Below are positions 26,375 through 36,756 of a DNA stretch of 64,000 bases, one piece after another; the stretch's first letter is position 1, and each line of letters begins with the position of its first letter. The notes beneath the pieces were generated by a model. It saw only the letters and a list, made by a program, of their open reading frames with translations, was not told where the DNA came from and ran no database searches. Origin of the DNA: Trinickia mobilis (GTDB lineage: Bacteria > Pseudomonadota > Gammaproteobacteria > Burkholderiales > Burkholderiaceae). The stretch covers positions 163,142 to 227,141 of the forward strand of contig NZ_JAFLRF010000003.1 of NCBI RefSeq assembly GCF_017315705.1, read 5' to 3'. A program made the translations under genes and the position numbers.

Positions 26375-26716
26375 TCATTGATTCGGCGCCGGCGGATTCG
26401 CCGGCACGGCGCGCCAGCCGCCCGCGCATTGCTTGATGTACGGGTAGTAGGCCTGCGCGGCGTCGCAGTAGAACCAGGTGCCGGCTTGCTGCGGGTCGGC
26501 ATCGGCCGCCGCCTGACCCTGCTCGACATAGACCGGCGGATCGGCGGGGACGGCTACGACCGGCGCGGGGTAGTAATACGGGACCGGAGCGACCGGGTAG
26601 TAGGGATAGGCCGGCACGCCGATGCCGACCCCGACGAATACGCGCGCTTGCGCGGTACCGCAGACCCCGATCGCAGCCAGCGCGCAGACAGCGACGGAAG
26701 TTTTCAGCCACTTCAC
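26375..26716 (-). CDS. Small exported Tyr/Pro-rich protein
   Basis: A 113-residue protein with a Sec signal peptide (MKWLKTSVAVCALAAIGVCG, cleavage likely after TAQA). The mature part has FVGVGIGVPAYPYYPVAPV and a C-terminal cysteine pair segment (GTWFYCDAAQAYYPYIKQCA) of a kind common in small proteobacterial envelope proteins. I use the GTG start at 26716 because CAGGAG lies about seven bases upstream and it begins the signal peptide directly; a TTG at 26734 would overlap that ribosome site. It precedes the glycine-zipper lipoprotein gene by one base. The function is not known. Confidence 0.72.
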   Translation of the reverse strand: MKWLKTSVAVCALAAIGVCGTAQARVFVGVGIGVPAYPYYPVAPVPYYYPAPVVAVPADPPVYVEQGQAAADADPQQAGTWFYCDAAQAYYPYIKQCAGGWRAVPANPPAPNQ

Positions 26717-27153
26717 GATCGACTCCTGATTCAAATAGTTTGTGTAAATGCGTTTTGAGTACGCGATTGAAGGCTAGGGCATCCGCGTTCTCAATACAAT
26801 CACACGAGGTCTCACAGTTGTTTCAGTTGCTTACACGTGAAACGAATCATCAAAAATGAGCGGGACGTAGACCCTTTTCCGATGACGCGGCGAGAAAAAT
26901 GAAGCGCCGGAAATTGGTAGTCCGATTCAAATGACAGGCGGCAAAACGGCAATAAAAGGGGCGGACGACTTTGGGTCGCGCACTTTATACGAATCGTAAC
27001 AACGCGGCTGCGCAGCCCCTTGAACACAGGTTGCGCCGTCCGGCCCTAGTAACGAAGTAACGACTTGAAACAAGACTGTAGCGGTTTTGCCTTCTCGGGC
27101 GGTTAGGATGGTTCGGACGACCTGAATGCAACTCAAGTCGAATGGAGAAGCGG
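26717..27153. other. Intergenic region, divergent promoters expected
   Basis: This 437-bp gap lies between divergent genes and is relatively AT-rich. Apart from a small GC palindrome (GGCTGCGCAGCC, 27006-27017) I see no convincing promoter pair, hairpin with U-tract, or coding frame. Confidence 0.35.
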
Positions 27154-27366
27154 ATGCTCAGTCCTCACGAAATATCCACGCTGCTGCTGGTGCAGCGTGC
27201 CCCGTATCAAGTGGAAGTCCAGCGGCTCGATTTTGTGATGCTGGAGAAAAAGGCGCTCGTCGAGATCGAACGGCGCGCAAGCGGTGCGAAGATCGCCAGA
27301 TTGACGCCGCGCGGATCGGCATTGCTGCGCAAGCTCGACGGGTTTGCCGAGGATGACGAAGTCTGA
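27154..27366 (+). CDS. Small conserved hypothetical protein
   Basis: A 70-residue protein (MLSPHEISTLLLVQRAPYQV, ending KLDGFAEDDEV). The pattern ISTLLLV...RLDFVMLEKKALVEIE...RLTPRGSALLRKL resembles a short winged-helix-like fold in which a helix-helix-strand precedes L-x-P-R-G. Small proteins of this look are common in Burkholderia, but I know no function. GGAG at 27144-27147 lies six bases before this ATG, which decides the start over ATG 27142. It stands alone, with the second pump operon ending on the opposite strand 67 bp downstream. Confidence 0.7.
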   Translation: MLSPHEISTLLLVQRAPYQVEVQRLDFVMLEKKALVEIERRASGAKIARLTPRGSALLRKLDGFAEDDEV

Positions 27367-27432
27367 TGCGGCGAACCCGCCGCGTATGAGACGAAGGCCG
27401 CCGCCCGAAGCGGGGCGGCAGCCTCCAAGCCC

Positions 27433-30400
27433 TTAGGCTTGTCCCCCAGGCGCAAGACGACGCGCCTTGCGGTTTTCCCACCGCACCCGAATGCGGTCCA
27501 TGTACAAATACACGACGGGCGTCGTATAGAGCGTCAGCAACTGGCTGACGATCAGCCCGCCGACGATCGAGATCCCCAGCGGCGCCCTCAGCTCGGCGCC
27601 TTCGCCGTTGCCGAACGCGAGCGGCAGCGCGCCGAGAAGGGCCGCCATGGTCGTCATCATGATCGGCCGGAAGCGCAAGAGACACGCCTGGCGAATCGCG
27701 TCGAACGACGACATCCCTTGCCGCGACGCCTCGATCGCGAAGTCGACCATCATGATCGCGTTCTTCTTCACGATCCCGATCAAGAGAATCACGCCGATCA
27801 GCGAAATGAGGCTGAACTCGGTCTTGAAGAGCAGCAGCGCGAGCAGCGCGCCGACGCCCGCCGACGGCAGCGTCGACAGGATCGTGATCGGATGGATGTA
27901 GCTCTCGTAGAGCATCCCGAGCACGATGTAGACGGCCGCGAGTGCCGCAAGAATCAAGAGCGGCTGATCCGACATCGACTGCTGGAACGCTTGCGCGGTG
28001 CCGGAGAAGCTGCCGTGGATCGTCTCCGGCATGCCGATTTCGACCATCGTCTCGTAGATCGCGTTGGTGGCGTCCGAGAGCGACTTGCCGGGCGGCAGGT
28101 TGAACGAGATCGTCGAGGCGACGAACTGCCCCTGGTGGTTCACCGACAGCGGCGCATTGCCGGGACCGAACGACGCGATTGCCGAGAGCGGAATCATCGC
28201 CTCCTTCGAAGTCGACACCGACGCCCCCGTCGATGCGCTCGACTTGCCGCTTGCCGCAATCGCGTTGTTCGCGAGATTGCGGGCGGAATCGGCCGCCACG
28301 CTCGCCGCGCTCGACGACGAGGTGCCGGACGTGCTGCGCGTCGCCGGCGCGGTGACGGTGCCGGCCACCGCGTTGGTCGTCTGCGCGCCGCTCGGCGTGC
28401 CGCCCGCCGTGCTGATGTAGATCTGGTTCAGCATGTCGGGGCTCTGCCAGTAGCGCGGCGCGACCTCCATCACCACGTGATACTGGTTCAGCGGGTTGTA
28501 GATCGTCGATACCTGGCGTTGGCCGAACGCGTCATAGAGCGTGTTGTCGATCTGCGACGGCGTGATGCCGAGGCGCGAGGCCGTCGCGCGGTTGAAGGTC
28601 ACCATCGATTCGAGGCCGCCTTGCTGCTGGTCGGAGTTCACGTCGGCGAGTTCGGGGCGCAGCTTGAGGGCATCGGTGAGCTTCGGCCCCCACTTGTAGA
28701 GATCGGGCGTCGAATCGGCGAGCAGCGTGAACTGGTATTGCGCATTCGATTGCCGGCCGCCCACGCGAATATCCTGCACGGCCTGCAGGAACGTCTGCGC
28801 GCCGGCGACGTGCGAGAGCGGCCCGCGCAGCTCGGCGATCACCTTGTCCGCGGATTTCTTGCGCTCGCTCTTGGGCTTGAGCGACACGAACATGAAGCCC
28901 GAGTTGGTCTGCCGTCCGCCGGTGAAGCCGACGACGCTGTCCACCGCCGGGTTGCTCTGCACGATGTGCATCATCTCCGAGAACTTGACCTTCATCGACT
29001 GGAACGAGGTGGACTGGTCGGCCATGATGCCGCCCACGAGGCGCCCCGTGTCCTGCTGCGGGAAGAAGCCCTTCGGGATGACGATATAGAGGAACACGTT
29101 CAGCGCGACGGTCGCGAGCAGGATCGTCACGATGAGAAGCGGCCGGGCCAGCGCCCAGGTGAGCGTGCGCTCGTAGCCGCCCTGCATCTTCATGAAGCCG
29201 CTTTCGAGCCAGCGCGCGAAGCGGCCTTCCTCGCCCTTGTCATGCGCCTCGCGCAAGAGGCGCGAGCACATCATCGGCGTCACGGTCAGCGAGACGAGCA
29301 GCGACACGCCGATCGCGAGCGACAGCGTCAGCGCGAACTCGCGAAAGAGCCGCCCGACGATGCCGCCCATCAGCAGGATCGGCAGGAACACCGCGACGAG
29401 CGAGATGCTGATCGACATCACCGTGAAGCCCACTTCGCGCGCGCCGAGGTAGGCCGCCCGCATGCGCGGCACGCCGGCCTCGACGTGCCGCGCGATGTTT
29501 TCCAGCACGACGATCGCGTCGTCGACGACGAAGCCGGTCGCGACGATGAGCGCCATCAGCGACAGGTTGTCGATCGAGAACCCCATCAGGTACATCGCGG
29601 CGAACGTGCCGATGATCGAGATCGGCACCGCGACGCTCGGAATCAAGGCCGCGCGCCAGTTGCGCAGGAACAGGAAGACGACCATCACGACGAGCCCGAC
29701 CGCGATCAGGAGCGTGTGCTCGGTGTCTTTCAGCGAGGCGCGGATCGTGATCGAGCGGTCGGAGGTGGGGGTCACGTCGACGGCGGCCGGCAGCGACGCC
29801 TTCAACTGCGGAATCATCGCCTTCACGCGGTCGACGGTTTCGATGATGTTCGCGCCCGGCTGCCGGTACAGGATCACGAGCACCGAGCGCTTGCCGTTCA
29901 TCAGGCCGAGGTTGCGCAGGTCTTCGACCGAATCGACCACTTCGGCGACATCCGACAGCTTCACCGCCGCGCCGTTGCGGTAGGCGATCACGAGGTCCTT
30001 GTACTGCTGGGCCTTGCTCGCCTGATCGTTGGTGTAGAGCTGGATGTGGTCCGGGCCGAACTCGATCGCGCCCTTCGGGCTGTTCGCGTTCGCCGACGCG
30101 AGCGCCGCGCGCACGTCCTCCAGCCCGATGCCGTAGTGAAAGAGCGCCTGCGGTTCGAGCTCGACGCGCACGGCCGGGTTCGCCGACCCGCTCACGTCGA
30201 CTTCGCCGACCCCGTCGACTTGCGAGAGCGCCTGCTGCAGGACGGTGGCCGCCGAGTCGTACAGCTGGCCGGCCGTCATCGTCGGCGAGGTGAGCGCGAG
30301 AATCAGGATCGGCGCGTCGGCGGGGTTGACCTTGTGGTAGGTCGGGTTGCTTTTCAGGCTCGCGGGCAAGTCGGCGCGGGCCGCGTTGATCGCGGCCTGG

Positions 30401-30723
30401 ACGTCGCGCGCGGCGCCGTCGATGTCGCGGTTCAGGCCGAACTGCAGCGTGATGCGCGTCTGGCCGACCGAGCTTTGCGACGTCATCTCGGCGACGTCCG
30501 CGATCGTGCCGAGATGCCGCTCGAGCGGGCTCGCGACGCTGGTCGCGACCGTCTCCGGGCTCGCGCCGGGCAACTGGGCCTGCACCGAGATGGTCGGGAA
30601 GTCGACTTGCGGCAAGGGCGCCACCGGCAGCTTCACGAAGGCGAAGACGCCGGCGAGCGCGACGCCGACCGCCAGGAGCGTCGTGGCGACGGGGCGGGCG
30701 ATGAAGGGGCGGGACAGGTTCAT
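27433..30723 (-). CDS. RND efflux permease, MdtC/MuxC type, with low-complexity periplasmic insertion (second pump)
   Basis: A 1096-residue permease, last gene of the minus-strand pump operon. It starts [20 protein letters not shown]; proton-relay acids are in [17 protein letters not shown] and the TM10 lysine in [13 protein letters not shown]. Like its paralogue at 20613 it has an inserted Ser/Ala/Thr-rich segment, about residues 769-837, between QIYIS and AMIPLSAI. The start lies 16 bp after the stop of the upstream RND gene, with no repeat between. It should form a mixed trimer with the neighbouring MdtB-type subunit. Confidence 0.93.
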   Translation of the reverse strand: MNLSRPFIARPVATTLLAVGVALAGVFAFVKLPVAPLPQVDFPTISVQAQLPGASPETVATSVASPLERHLGTIADVAEMTSQSSVGQTRITLQFGLNRDIDGAARDVQAAINAARADLPASLKSNPTYHKVNPADAPILILALTSPTMTAGQLYDSAATVLQQALSQVDGVGEVDVSGSANPAVRVELEPQALFHYGIGLEDVRAALASANANSPKGAIEFGPDHIQLYTNDQASKAQQYKDLVIAYRNGAAVKLSDVAEVVDSVEDLRNLGLMNGKRSVLVILYRQPGANIIETVDRVKAMIPQLKASLPAAVDVTPTSDRSITIRASLKDTEHTLLIAVGLVVMVVFLFLRNWRAALIPSVAVPISIIGTFAAMYLMGFSIDNLSLMALIVATGFVVDDAIVVLENIARHVEAGVPRMRAAYLGAREVGFTVMSISISLVAVFLPILLMGGIVGRLFREFALTLSLAIGVSLLVSLTVTPMMCSRLLREAHDKGEEGRFARWLESGFMKMQGGYERTLTWALARPLLIVTILLATVALNVFLYIVIPKGFFPQQDTGRLVGGIMADQSTSFQSMKVKFSEMMHIVQSNPAVDSVVGFTGGRQTNSGFMFVSLKPKSERKKSADKVIAELRGPLSHVAGAQTFLQAVQDIRVGGRQSNAQYQFTLLADSTPDLYKWGPKLTDALKLRPELADVNSDQQQGGLESMVTFNRATASRLGITPSQIDNTLYDAFGQRQVSTIYNPLNQYHVVMEVAPRYWQSPDMLNQIYISTAGGTPSGAQTTNAVAGTVTAPATRSTSGTSSSSAASVAADSARNLANNAIAASGKSSASTGASVSTSKEAMIPLSAIASFGPGNAPLSVNHQGQFVASTISFNLPPGKSLSDATNAIYETMVEIGMPETIHGSFSGTAQAFQQSMSDQPLLILAALAAVYIVLGMLYESYIHPITILSTLPSAGVGALLALLLFKTEFSLISLIGVILLIGIVKKNAIMMVDFAIEASRQGMSSFDAIRQACLLRFRPIMMTTMAALLGALPLAFGNGEGAELRAPLGISIVGGLIVSQLLTLYTTPVVYLYMDRIRVRWENRKARRLAPGGQA

Positions 30724-30739
30724 CGTTGACTCATCTTCA

Positions 30740-33700
30740 TCATGTCCGCGCATCGGCCGCAGGCTTGGCGCCGCCCTGAAAGCGTCCGCGCAGCCGCCGC
30801 GCGAGTGCATCGAAGCCGAGATAGATCACCGGCGTCGTGAAGAGCGTCAGCAACTGGCTCACGACGAGGCCGCCCGCAATCGCGATGCCGAGCGGACGCC
30901 GCAGCTCCGAGCCCGCGCCGCTGCCGAGCATCAGCGGCAGCGCGCCGAGGAGCGCCGCCATCGTCGTCATCAGAATCGGCCGGAAACGCAAGAGACACGC
31001 TTGGTAGATCGCCTCGCGCGGCGGCTTGCCTTGCACGCGCTCCGCCTCGAGCGCGAAGTCGATCATCATGATCGCGTTCTTCTTCACGATGCCGATCAAG
31101 AGCACGATGCCGATGATCCCGATGATGTCGAGGTCGTGGCCGGAGACGATCAGCGCGAGCAGCGCGCCGACCCCGGCTGACGGCAGCGTCGAGAGGATCG
31201 TGATCGGATGGATGAAGCTCTCGTACAGCACGCCGAGCACGATGTACATCGTGACGATCGCCGCGAGGATCAGGAACAGCTCGTTCGCGAGCGACGCCTG
31301 GAACGCGAGCGCGGCGCCCTGGAAGCGGGTCTGGAACGAGGCGGGCAAGCCGATGTCCTTCTCGGCCTGACCGATCGCCTTGACCGCCGCGCCGAGCGAC
31401 GCGCCGGGCGCAAGGTTGAACGACACGGTCGTGGCCGGAAACTGGCCGAGGTGCGTGACGAGGAGCGGCGCCGGGCGCTCGATGAACTTCGCGATCGAGG
31501 ACAGCGGCACCTGTCCGCCGGAGGCCGTCGAAGACGGCAGATAGATCGACTTCAACGAATCGATGTAGTGCTGCTGCGTGGGCTCGGCCTCGAGAATCAC
31601 GCGGTACTGATTCGACTGCGTGAAGATCGTGGAGACGATGCGCTGGCCGAACGCGTCGTACAGCGCGTTGTCGACGGTCGCGGGCGTGATGCCGAAGCGC
31701 GCGGCGGTCGCGCGGTCGATTTCCACGTAGACCGACTGGCCGTTTTCCTGCAAGTCCGTGGCGACGTCGGCGAGTTCCGGCGCTTCTTTCAAGCGCTCGA
31801 CGAGCTTCGGCACCCAGCTCGAGAATTCGTCCGGGTTCGGGTCGGTCAGCATGAACTGGTACTGCGTCGGGCTCACCGTGGAGTCGATCGTCAGGTCCTG
31901 CACCGGCTGCATGTAGAGCGACGCGCCGGGCACGTGCGCGACATCGGCCTGGATATCGCGGATGATCTCGCTCGCGGTCTTGCCGCGGTCGTCGCGCGGC
32001 TTCAGGTTGATCAGCATGCGGCCGCTGTTGAGCGTGATGTTGCTGCCGTCCACGCCGATGAACGACGTCAGGCTCTCGACGTCCGGGTTCTTGAGGATCG
32101 CCTCGGCCAGCGCCTGCTGCCGCTCGGCCATCGACGCATACGACACGGACTGCGGCGCCTGCGTGATCGCCTGGATCACACCCGTATCCTGCACGGGGAA
32201 GAAGCCCTTCGGAATCGCGACGTAAAGCACGCCGGTCAGGACGAGCGTGAGGATCGCGACGAACAGCGTCGAACGACGGCGATCGAGCACCCACGTGAGC
32301 GCGACCGCGTAGCGCGCGATCACGTAATCGATGAACGCGTGCGCCTTCGCTTCGAAGCGGCGGCTTTCCTTCGGCGGCGTGTGGCGCAGGAGCTTCGCGC
32401 ACATCATCGGCACGAGCGTGAGCGACACGACCGCCGAAATCACGATCGTCACGGCGAGCGTGATCGCGAACTCGTGGAACAGGCGCCCGACCACGTCGCC
32501 CATGAAGAGCAGCGGAATCAGCACCGCGATCAGCGAAACCGTCAGCGAGATGATCGTGAAGCCGATCTGCCTCGAGCCCTTTAGCGCCGCATCGAGCGGC
32601 GTGTCGCCTGCTTCGACGTAGCGCGCGATGTTCTCGATCATCACGATCGCGTCGTCGACGACGAAGCCGGTCGCGATCGTGAGCGCCATCAGCGAGAGGT
32701 TGTCGAGCGAGAAACCGAACAGGTACATCACGGCGAGCGTGCCGATCAGCGACAGCGGCACCGACAAGCTCGGGATGATCGTCGCGTAGAGGTTCGCGAG
32801 GAACAGGTACATCACGAGCACGACGAGCACGACCGACATCGCGAGCTCGAACTGCACATCGCGCACGGATGCGCGGATCGTCGTCGTGCGGTCGGTGATG
32901 ACCGAGACGTCGATCGACGCCGGCAGCGACGCCTGCAGTTGCGGCAACAGCGCCTTGATGCCGTCGACGACCTGGATCACGTTCGCGCCCGGCTGGCGCT
33001 GCACGTTGACGATGATCGCGGGCTTGACGGAGGGCGCGGCCCCCGACGCACCGGCGCCCGCCGAATCCGCGCTTTGCGTGCCGACCCACGCGCCGAGCTT
33101 CGTGTTCTCCGAGCCGTCGATGATCTTCGCGACGTCGGTGAGCATCACCGGCCGGCCGTTCTTGTAGGCGATGACGGCGCTTTGGTACGCGTCGGCGTCG
33201 GTCAGCTGGTCGTTCGCGTTGATCGTGTAGTTGCGCGTCGGCCCGTCGAAATTGCCCTTCGGCGTGTTGACGTTCAGGTTCGAGATCGTCGTGCGCAGGT
33301 CGTCGAGATTGAGGCCGTACGACGCGAGCGCGAGCGGGTTCGCCTGAATCCGCACCGCGGGCCGCTTGCCGCCGCTGACGCTCACGAGACCCACGCCCGC
33401 CACCTGCGAGATCTTTTGCGCGAGACGCGTGTCGGCCAAGTCCTGCACCTGGGTGAGCGGCATCGTGTCCGACGTGATGGCGAGCGTGAGGATCGGCGCA
33501 TCGGCCGGATTCACTTTCGCGTAGATCGGCGGCGCGGGCAGGTCGGAGGGCAGCAGGTTGCCGGCCGCGTTGATCGCGGCCTGCACTTCCTGCTCGGCGA
33601 TGTCGAGCGGCAGATCGAGGCTGAACTGCAGCGTGATCACCGACGAGCCCGCCGAGCTTTGCGACGACATCTGGTTGAGCGAGGGCATCTGCCCGAACTG

Positions 33701-33907
33701 CCGCTCCAGCGGCGCGGTGACCGACGAGGTCATCACGTCGGGGCTCGCGCCGGGGTAGAACGTTTGGACCTGGATCGTCGGATAGTCGACCTCCGGCAGC
33801 GCGGAGATCGGCAAGAAACGCAGGGCGACGAGCCCGACCAGCAGGATGGCCGCCATCAGAAGGGCGGTGCCGACCGGGCGCAGGATAAAAGCTCGGGATG
33901 GATTCAT
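30740..33907 (-). CDS. RND efflux permease, MdtB/MuxB type (second pump)
   Basis: A 1055-residue permease ([20 protein letters not shown]). Proton-relay acids are in [19 protein letters not shown], and TM10 has [16 protein letters not shown] short Ala/Ser/Gly-rich insertion (about residues 272-292, within [19 protein letters not shown]) lies in the first periplasmic domain and is not present in the MdtB-type protein at 17363. It lies between the adaptor gene and the MdtC-type gene on the minus strand, the conserved mdtABC order. Confidence 0.93.
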   Translation of the reverse strand: MNPSRAFILRPVGTALLMAAILLVGLVALRFLPISALPEVDYPTIQVQTFYPGASPDVMTSSVTAPLERQFGQMPSLNQMSSQSSAGSSVITLQFSLDLPLDIAEQEVQAAINAAGNLLPSDLPAPPIYAKVNPADAPILTLAITSDTMPLTQVQDLADTRLAQKISQVAGVGLVSVSGGKRPAVRIQANPLALASYGLNLDDLRTTISNLNVNTPKGNFDGPTRNYTINANDQLTDADAYQSAVIAYKNGRPVMLTDVAKIIDGSENTKLGAWVGTQSADSAGAGASGAAPSVKPAIIVNVQRQPGANVIQVVDGIKALLPQLQASLPASIDVSVITDRTTTIRASVRDVQFELAMSVVLVVLVMYLFLANLYATIIPSLSVPLSLIGTLAVMYLFGFSLDNLSLMALTIATGFVVDDAIVMIENIARYVEAGDTPLDAALKGSRQIGFTIISLTVSLIAVLIPLLFMGDVVGRLFHEFAITLAVTIVISAVVSLTLVPMMCAKLLRHTPPKESRRFEAKAHAFIDYVIARYAVALTWVLDRRRSTLFVAILTLVLTGVLYVAIPKGFFPVQDTGVIQAITQAPQSVSYASMAERQQALAEAILKNPDVESLTSFIGVDGSNITLNSGRMLINLKPRDDRGKTASEIIRDIQADVAHVPGASLYMQPVQDLTIDSTVSPTQYQFMLTDPNPDEFSSWVPKLVERLKEAPELADVATDLQENGQSVYVEIDRATAARFGITPATVDNALYDAFGQRIVSTIFTQSNQYRVILEAEPTQQHYIDSLKSIYLPSSTASGGQVPLSSIAKFIERPAPLLVTHLGQFPATTVSFNLAPGASLGAAVKAIGQAEKDIGLPASFQTRFQGAALAFQASLANELFLILAAIVTMYIVLGVLYESFIHPITILSTLPSAGVGALLALIVSGHDLDIIGIIGIVLLIGIVKKNAIMMIDFALEAERVQGKPPREAIYQACLLRFRPILMTTMAALLGALPLMLGSGAGSELRRPLGIAIAGGLVVSQLLTLFTTPVIYLGFDALARRLRGRFQGGAKPAADART

Positions 33908-33934
33908 GCGGTATCAGCCAGTGTCAGCCTGTGT

Positions 33935-35254
33935 CTACGTTGAAGCGGTGCGTGATCGGCTGTCGCCGCTCGAGGCCGCGGACGCGCCTTGCGCACGCTC
34001 GGCCGGGATCGTGATCTTCGCGCCTTCCTTCAGGCGGTCCGAGCCGTCGGTGACGACGCGTTCGCCCACTTCCAGCCCGGACGCGACGCTCGTGCGCTCG
34101 CCGTCGACCGGCCCGGTCTTGATCTGCCGCACAGTCACGGTATGGTCCGGCTTGACGACGTAGACGAACGGCCCCTTCGCGCCGTTGAGCACCGCCGAGG
34201 TCGGCACGATCACCGCGCCGTGAATCGTATTCACGAGCAGGCGCGCGTTGACGAACTGATTCGGGAACAGCATCAGTTCCTTGTTATCGAACATCGCGCG
34301 CAGCTTGACGGTGCCCGTCGTCGTATCGATCTGGTTGTCGAACGTATCGAGGCGGCCGGTTTCGAGCGGCGTCGTGTTGTTGCGGTCGTAGGCGGTGGTC
34401 GAGAGCTTCGCGCCGCTCTTCGTCTCTTTGACGATCGGCGGCAGGTTGTCTTCCGAAGTCGTGAAAATCACGCTGATCGGCTGCAGCTGCGTGATGACGA
34501 CGATGCCGTTGGCGTCGCTTGGCGTCACGTAGTTGCCGGCGTCGACCTGGCGCAGGCCGACGCGGCCCGACACCGGCGCCGTGATGCGCGCGTAGGTGAG
34601 GTCGAGCTTGTAGGTATCGATGTTCGCCTGGTCGGACTTGACCTGGCCTTCGTACTGCTTGACCAGCGACGCTTGCGTGTCGACTTGCTGGCTCGCGATC
34701 GAGTCCTGCGCGAGCAGCGTCTGGTAGCGCTTCAAATCGATGCGCGCCGTCTGCAGGAGCGCCTGGTCCTTGAGGAGCGCGCCTTGCGCGTTGTCGAGCG
34801 AGATCTGGTACGGGCGCGGGTCGATTTGCGCGAGCACGTCGCCCTTCTTGACCATCTGGCCTTCCTGGAACTCGACCGACTGGAGCGTACCCGAGAGCTG
34901 CGTCTTGACGGTGACGGTGGCAAGCGGCGTGACCGTGCCGAGCGCATTGAGGACGATCGGCATGTCGCCTTGCGTGGCGGCCGCCACCTGCACCGGCTGC
35001 ACCGGGTTCGCGAACCCGCCGCGGCCGCCGCGGCCGGCCTGCGGCGCACCCGTGGCGCCGGGACCCTGCGGGCTCGTGCGGCTCCACGGATGCCACCAGG
35101 CGATCACGCCCGCCGCGATCAGCACGGCGGCGACGAGCGTGCCGAGCCTGCGGCGCGGCTGCCGCCCGCGGGCGACCGCGGGATCGGCACCGGGCGTGGC
35201 CTTCACGGGCGAGAGGGGGCGTTGCGATTCAGTGACGTTTTCTTGTTCGGCCAT
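33935..35254 (-). CDS. RND efflux periplasmic adaptor (MdtA/MuxA type, second pump)
   Basis: A 439-residue membrane-fusion protein. A cytoplasmic N-terminal tail of ~35 residues precedes one membrane segment (LGTLVAAVLIAAGVIAWW), followed by a Gly/Arg-rich stretch (QAGRGGRGGFANP). The lipoyl halves are visible (VKTQLSGTLQSVEFQEGQMV and ARITAPVSGRVGLRQVDAGN), with the alpha-hairpin between. The start at 35254 gives MAEQENVTESQ; the frame runs further upstream without a credible start. It heads a three-gene operon that lacks an outer-membrane factor. Confidence 0.9.
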   Translation of the reverse strand: MAEQENVTESQRPLSPVKATPGADPAVARGRQPRRRLGTLVAAVLIAAGVIAWWHPWSRTSPQGPGATGAPQAGRGGRGGFANPVQPVQVAAATQGDMPIVLNALGTVTPLATVTVKTQLSGTLQSVEFQEGQMVKKGDVLAQIDPRPYQISLDNAQGALLKDQALLQTARIDLKRYQTLLAQDSIASQQVDTQASLVKQYEGQVKSDQANIDTYKLDLTYARITAPVSGRVGLRQVDAGNYVTPSDANGIVVITQLQPISVIFTTSEDNLPPIVKETKSGAKLSTTAYDRNNTTPLETGRLDTFDNQIDTTTGTVKLRAMFDNKELMLFPNQFVNARLLVNTIHGAVIVPTSAVLNGAKGPFVYVVKPDHTVTVRQIKTGPVDGERTSVASGLEVGERVVTDGSDRLKEGAKITIPAERAQGASAASSGDSRSRTAST

Positions 35255-35705
35255 CGTTTCGATGAGTAGCGTGCGTGGAATGGTGGAAACTCGCGCGATG
35301 CGGCCGCGCTCGTCGCCGGAAGCGCTCGCGCGGCGCGCGCAGCAGACACACTGGCTGACTGAATTCGCGATGCGATGCGAAGAACCTGAACAGACGCGGA
35401 TCGCGGGGCGTTCGCCCGCTGTGCGATGGTCCTGGCGGCGTGCCGGGCGCGCGGTGCGCTTAGGGCGTTTCGACGAAGCAAAGAGCGGCGGCGCGCGGCG
35501 CCGGTCCATGGCGTGTGCTGCCGCCGCGCGGAAAGCATGATCCTACGATGGGGCCTCCGGTCCAGTCCAGCGGCGTATTTTTCAAGGAGTTACGGGCGTT
35601 ACAGAGTGCATCGGCGCGGCGCCGGAAGTGGACCGGGCGTCTACCCGGCAAGGCGTCCAAGCCGGCTCAGCGCTTAAACGCGAGTTTCAGGCGCACCTCG
35701 GATCC
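35255..35705. other. Upstream region of the second pump operon
   Basis: This 451-bp gap lies between the adaptor start and the IclR stop. No coding frame is convincing. The only regulatory-looking motif is the direct repeat at 35589-35602, listed separately; no rho-independent terminator for the IclR gene is evident. Confidence 0.35.
35589..35602 (-). promoter_or_regulatory. Candidate operator: direct repeat GTAAC-N4-GTAAC
   Basis: On the minus strand two GTAAC half-sites are four bases apart (nine bases start to start) and are followed after three bases by TTGAAA. Direct repeats with near-helical-turn spacing next to a -35 box are typical of OmpR/PhoB-family response regulator sites, and MdtABC operons are often controlled by such regulators. 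It lies about 335 bp before the adaptor start, and no good -10 box is seen, so this is weak. Confidence 0.22.
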
Positions 35706-36551
35706 TCAGACGTCGAGCCGGTAGCCCGGCGAGCCGCCGATCTCGCGCATGATCTTCCCGATGCACTCGATGAGCGCGGGCGCGGCGTGCTCGATCAGCC
35801 ATTCGCGCGGACACATGTGCGCGGCGCCGCCGCAGCTCACCGCGTAGCGCGTGCCGGACGGCCCGACGAAGCCGGCCGCGATCGCGTTCAGCCCTTCGTA
35901 CCATTCGCTCGTGGCGATCGCAAAACCGTTCGCGCGGGTTTCGGCCAGGGCCTTCGTGAGGCGCCCGTGCGTGTGCGGCCAATCATCGCCCGAAGCCACT
36001 TGCAGGCCCATCAGCAAGGTCTCGAGCTCGGCCGGCGCGAGCGCCGCCATGTAGGCGCGGCCGACGGCGGTGCGGGTGAGGTCCATCCGCGAGCCGACTT
36101 CGAGGCGCGAGACCAGGATCGCCGAGCGCGGCCGGATCGCGTCGATCACGACCATCTCGAGCCGGTCGCGCACCGCGAGATGCACGGACAGCGACGTCCG
36201 CTCGGCCAGTTCGATCAGGAACGGCCGCGAGCGCGAGCGGATGTCGAAGTTGCGCAGAAACCCGTTCGAAAGCTCGAGCACCGACGCGGTCAGCACGAAG
36301 CGCTCGCTGTCCGGCAACTGGAATAGAAAGCCCGCATTGACGAGCGTCGCCGTGATGCGCGACACGGTGGGCTTGGGAATGCCGGTGAGTTCGGTCAGCT
36401 CGCGGTTGCTGACCGGCGCGTCGGCTGCGGCAATGCGGCGCAGCACGGTGAGGCCGCGCGCCAATGCAGTGACTTCGTCGCCTGAGCCTTCTTTTTCGCG
36501 GGGCTCGTTCGCTGCGCCCGCTTTGCGTGGGAGTGTGGACATGGTCGTCAT
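35706..36551 (-). CDS. IclR family transcriptional regulator
   Basis: A 281-residue regulator: N-terminal winged helix-turn-helix (ALARGLTVLRRIAAADAPVS, then TELTGIPKPTVSRITATLVN) and a C-terminal IclR effector domain (RTAVGRAYMAALAPAE, GFAIATSEWYEGLNAIAAGF). It probably binds a small organic acid. ATG 36551 and ATG 36542 are both possible starts. Its target is unclear because no catabolic gene is adjacent; operator-like palindromes occur in its own upstream region, which suggests autoregulation. Confidence 0.88.
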   Translation of the reverse strand: MTTMSTLPRKAGAANEPREKEGSGDEVTALARGLTVLRRIAAADAPVSNRELTELTGIPKPTVSRITATLVNAGFLFQLPDSERFVLTASVLELSNGFLRNFDIRSRSRPFLIELAERTSLSVHLAVRDRLEMVVIDAIRPRSAILVSRLEVGSRMDLTRTAVGRAYMAALAPAELETLLMGLQVASGDDWPHTHGRLTKALAETRANGFAIATSEWYEGLNAIAAGFVGPSGTRYAVSCGGAAHMCPREWLIEHAAPALIECIGKIMREIGGSPGYRLDV

Positions 36552-36579
36552 GCGCTGATTTTTCTGAAACTTTATTTCA

Positions 36580-36609
36580 TTTTTAGGATTAGTTTGCATC
36601 CCGCGGCAA
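36580..36609 (-). promoter_or_regulatory. Candidate promoter of the IclR gene with adjacent operator-like sequence
   Basis: On the minus strand TTGCCG (36604-36609) and TAAAAA (36580-36585) are 18 bases apart. Directly downstream, the imperfect palindrome GAAATAAAGTTTC (36566-36578) resembles the GAAA/TTTC type of IclR operator and would block this promoter. A similar imperfect palindrome, TTTCCTATTATGAAA, lies at 36658-36672. Confidence 0.3.
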
Positions 36610-36721
36610 GTCTTATTGCGTTTGGTGCCGTTCCGTACAGGTTCGGACACGTTTCAGTTTCCTATTATGAAATCCTCGGGCACCGTGTAGTGCAGGCTGA
36701 ACAAATCAGCCGAGAATTTTC

Positions 36722-36750
36722 TTGACTTAGTCAGCATAACCATAAAAAAT
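36722..36750 (+). promoter_or_regulatory. Candidate sigma-70 promoter for a small RNA
   Basis: TTGACT (36722-36727) is separated by 17 bases from AAAAAT (36745-36750). It faces away from the IclR gene and has no open reading frame with a ribosome site downstream before the tandem terminators at 36859-36927, so an untranslated transcript is the simplest reading. Confidence 0.35.
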
Positions 36751-36756
36751 GGAACC

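Noticed and set aside
27400..27445. GC hairpins near the end of the second pump operon as a terminator
   Set aside because: Stems overlap the gene end and have no U-tract, so termination cannot be supported.
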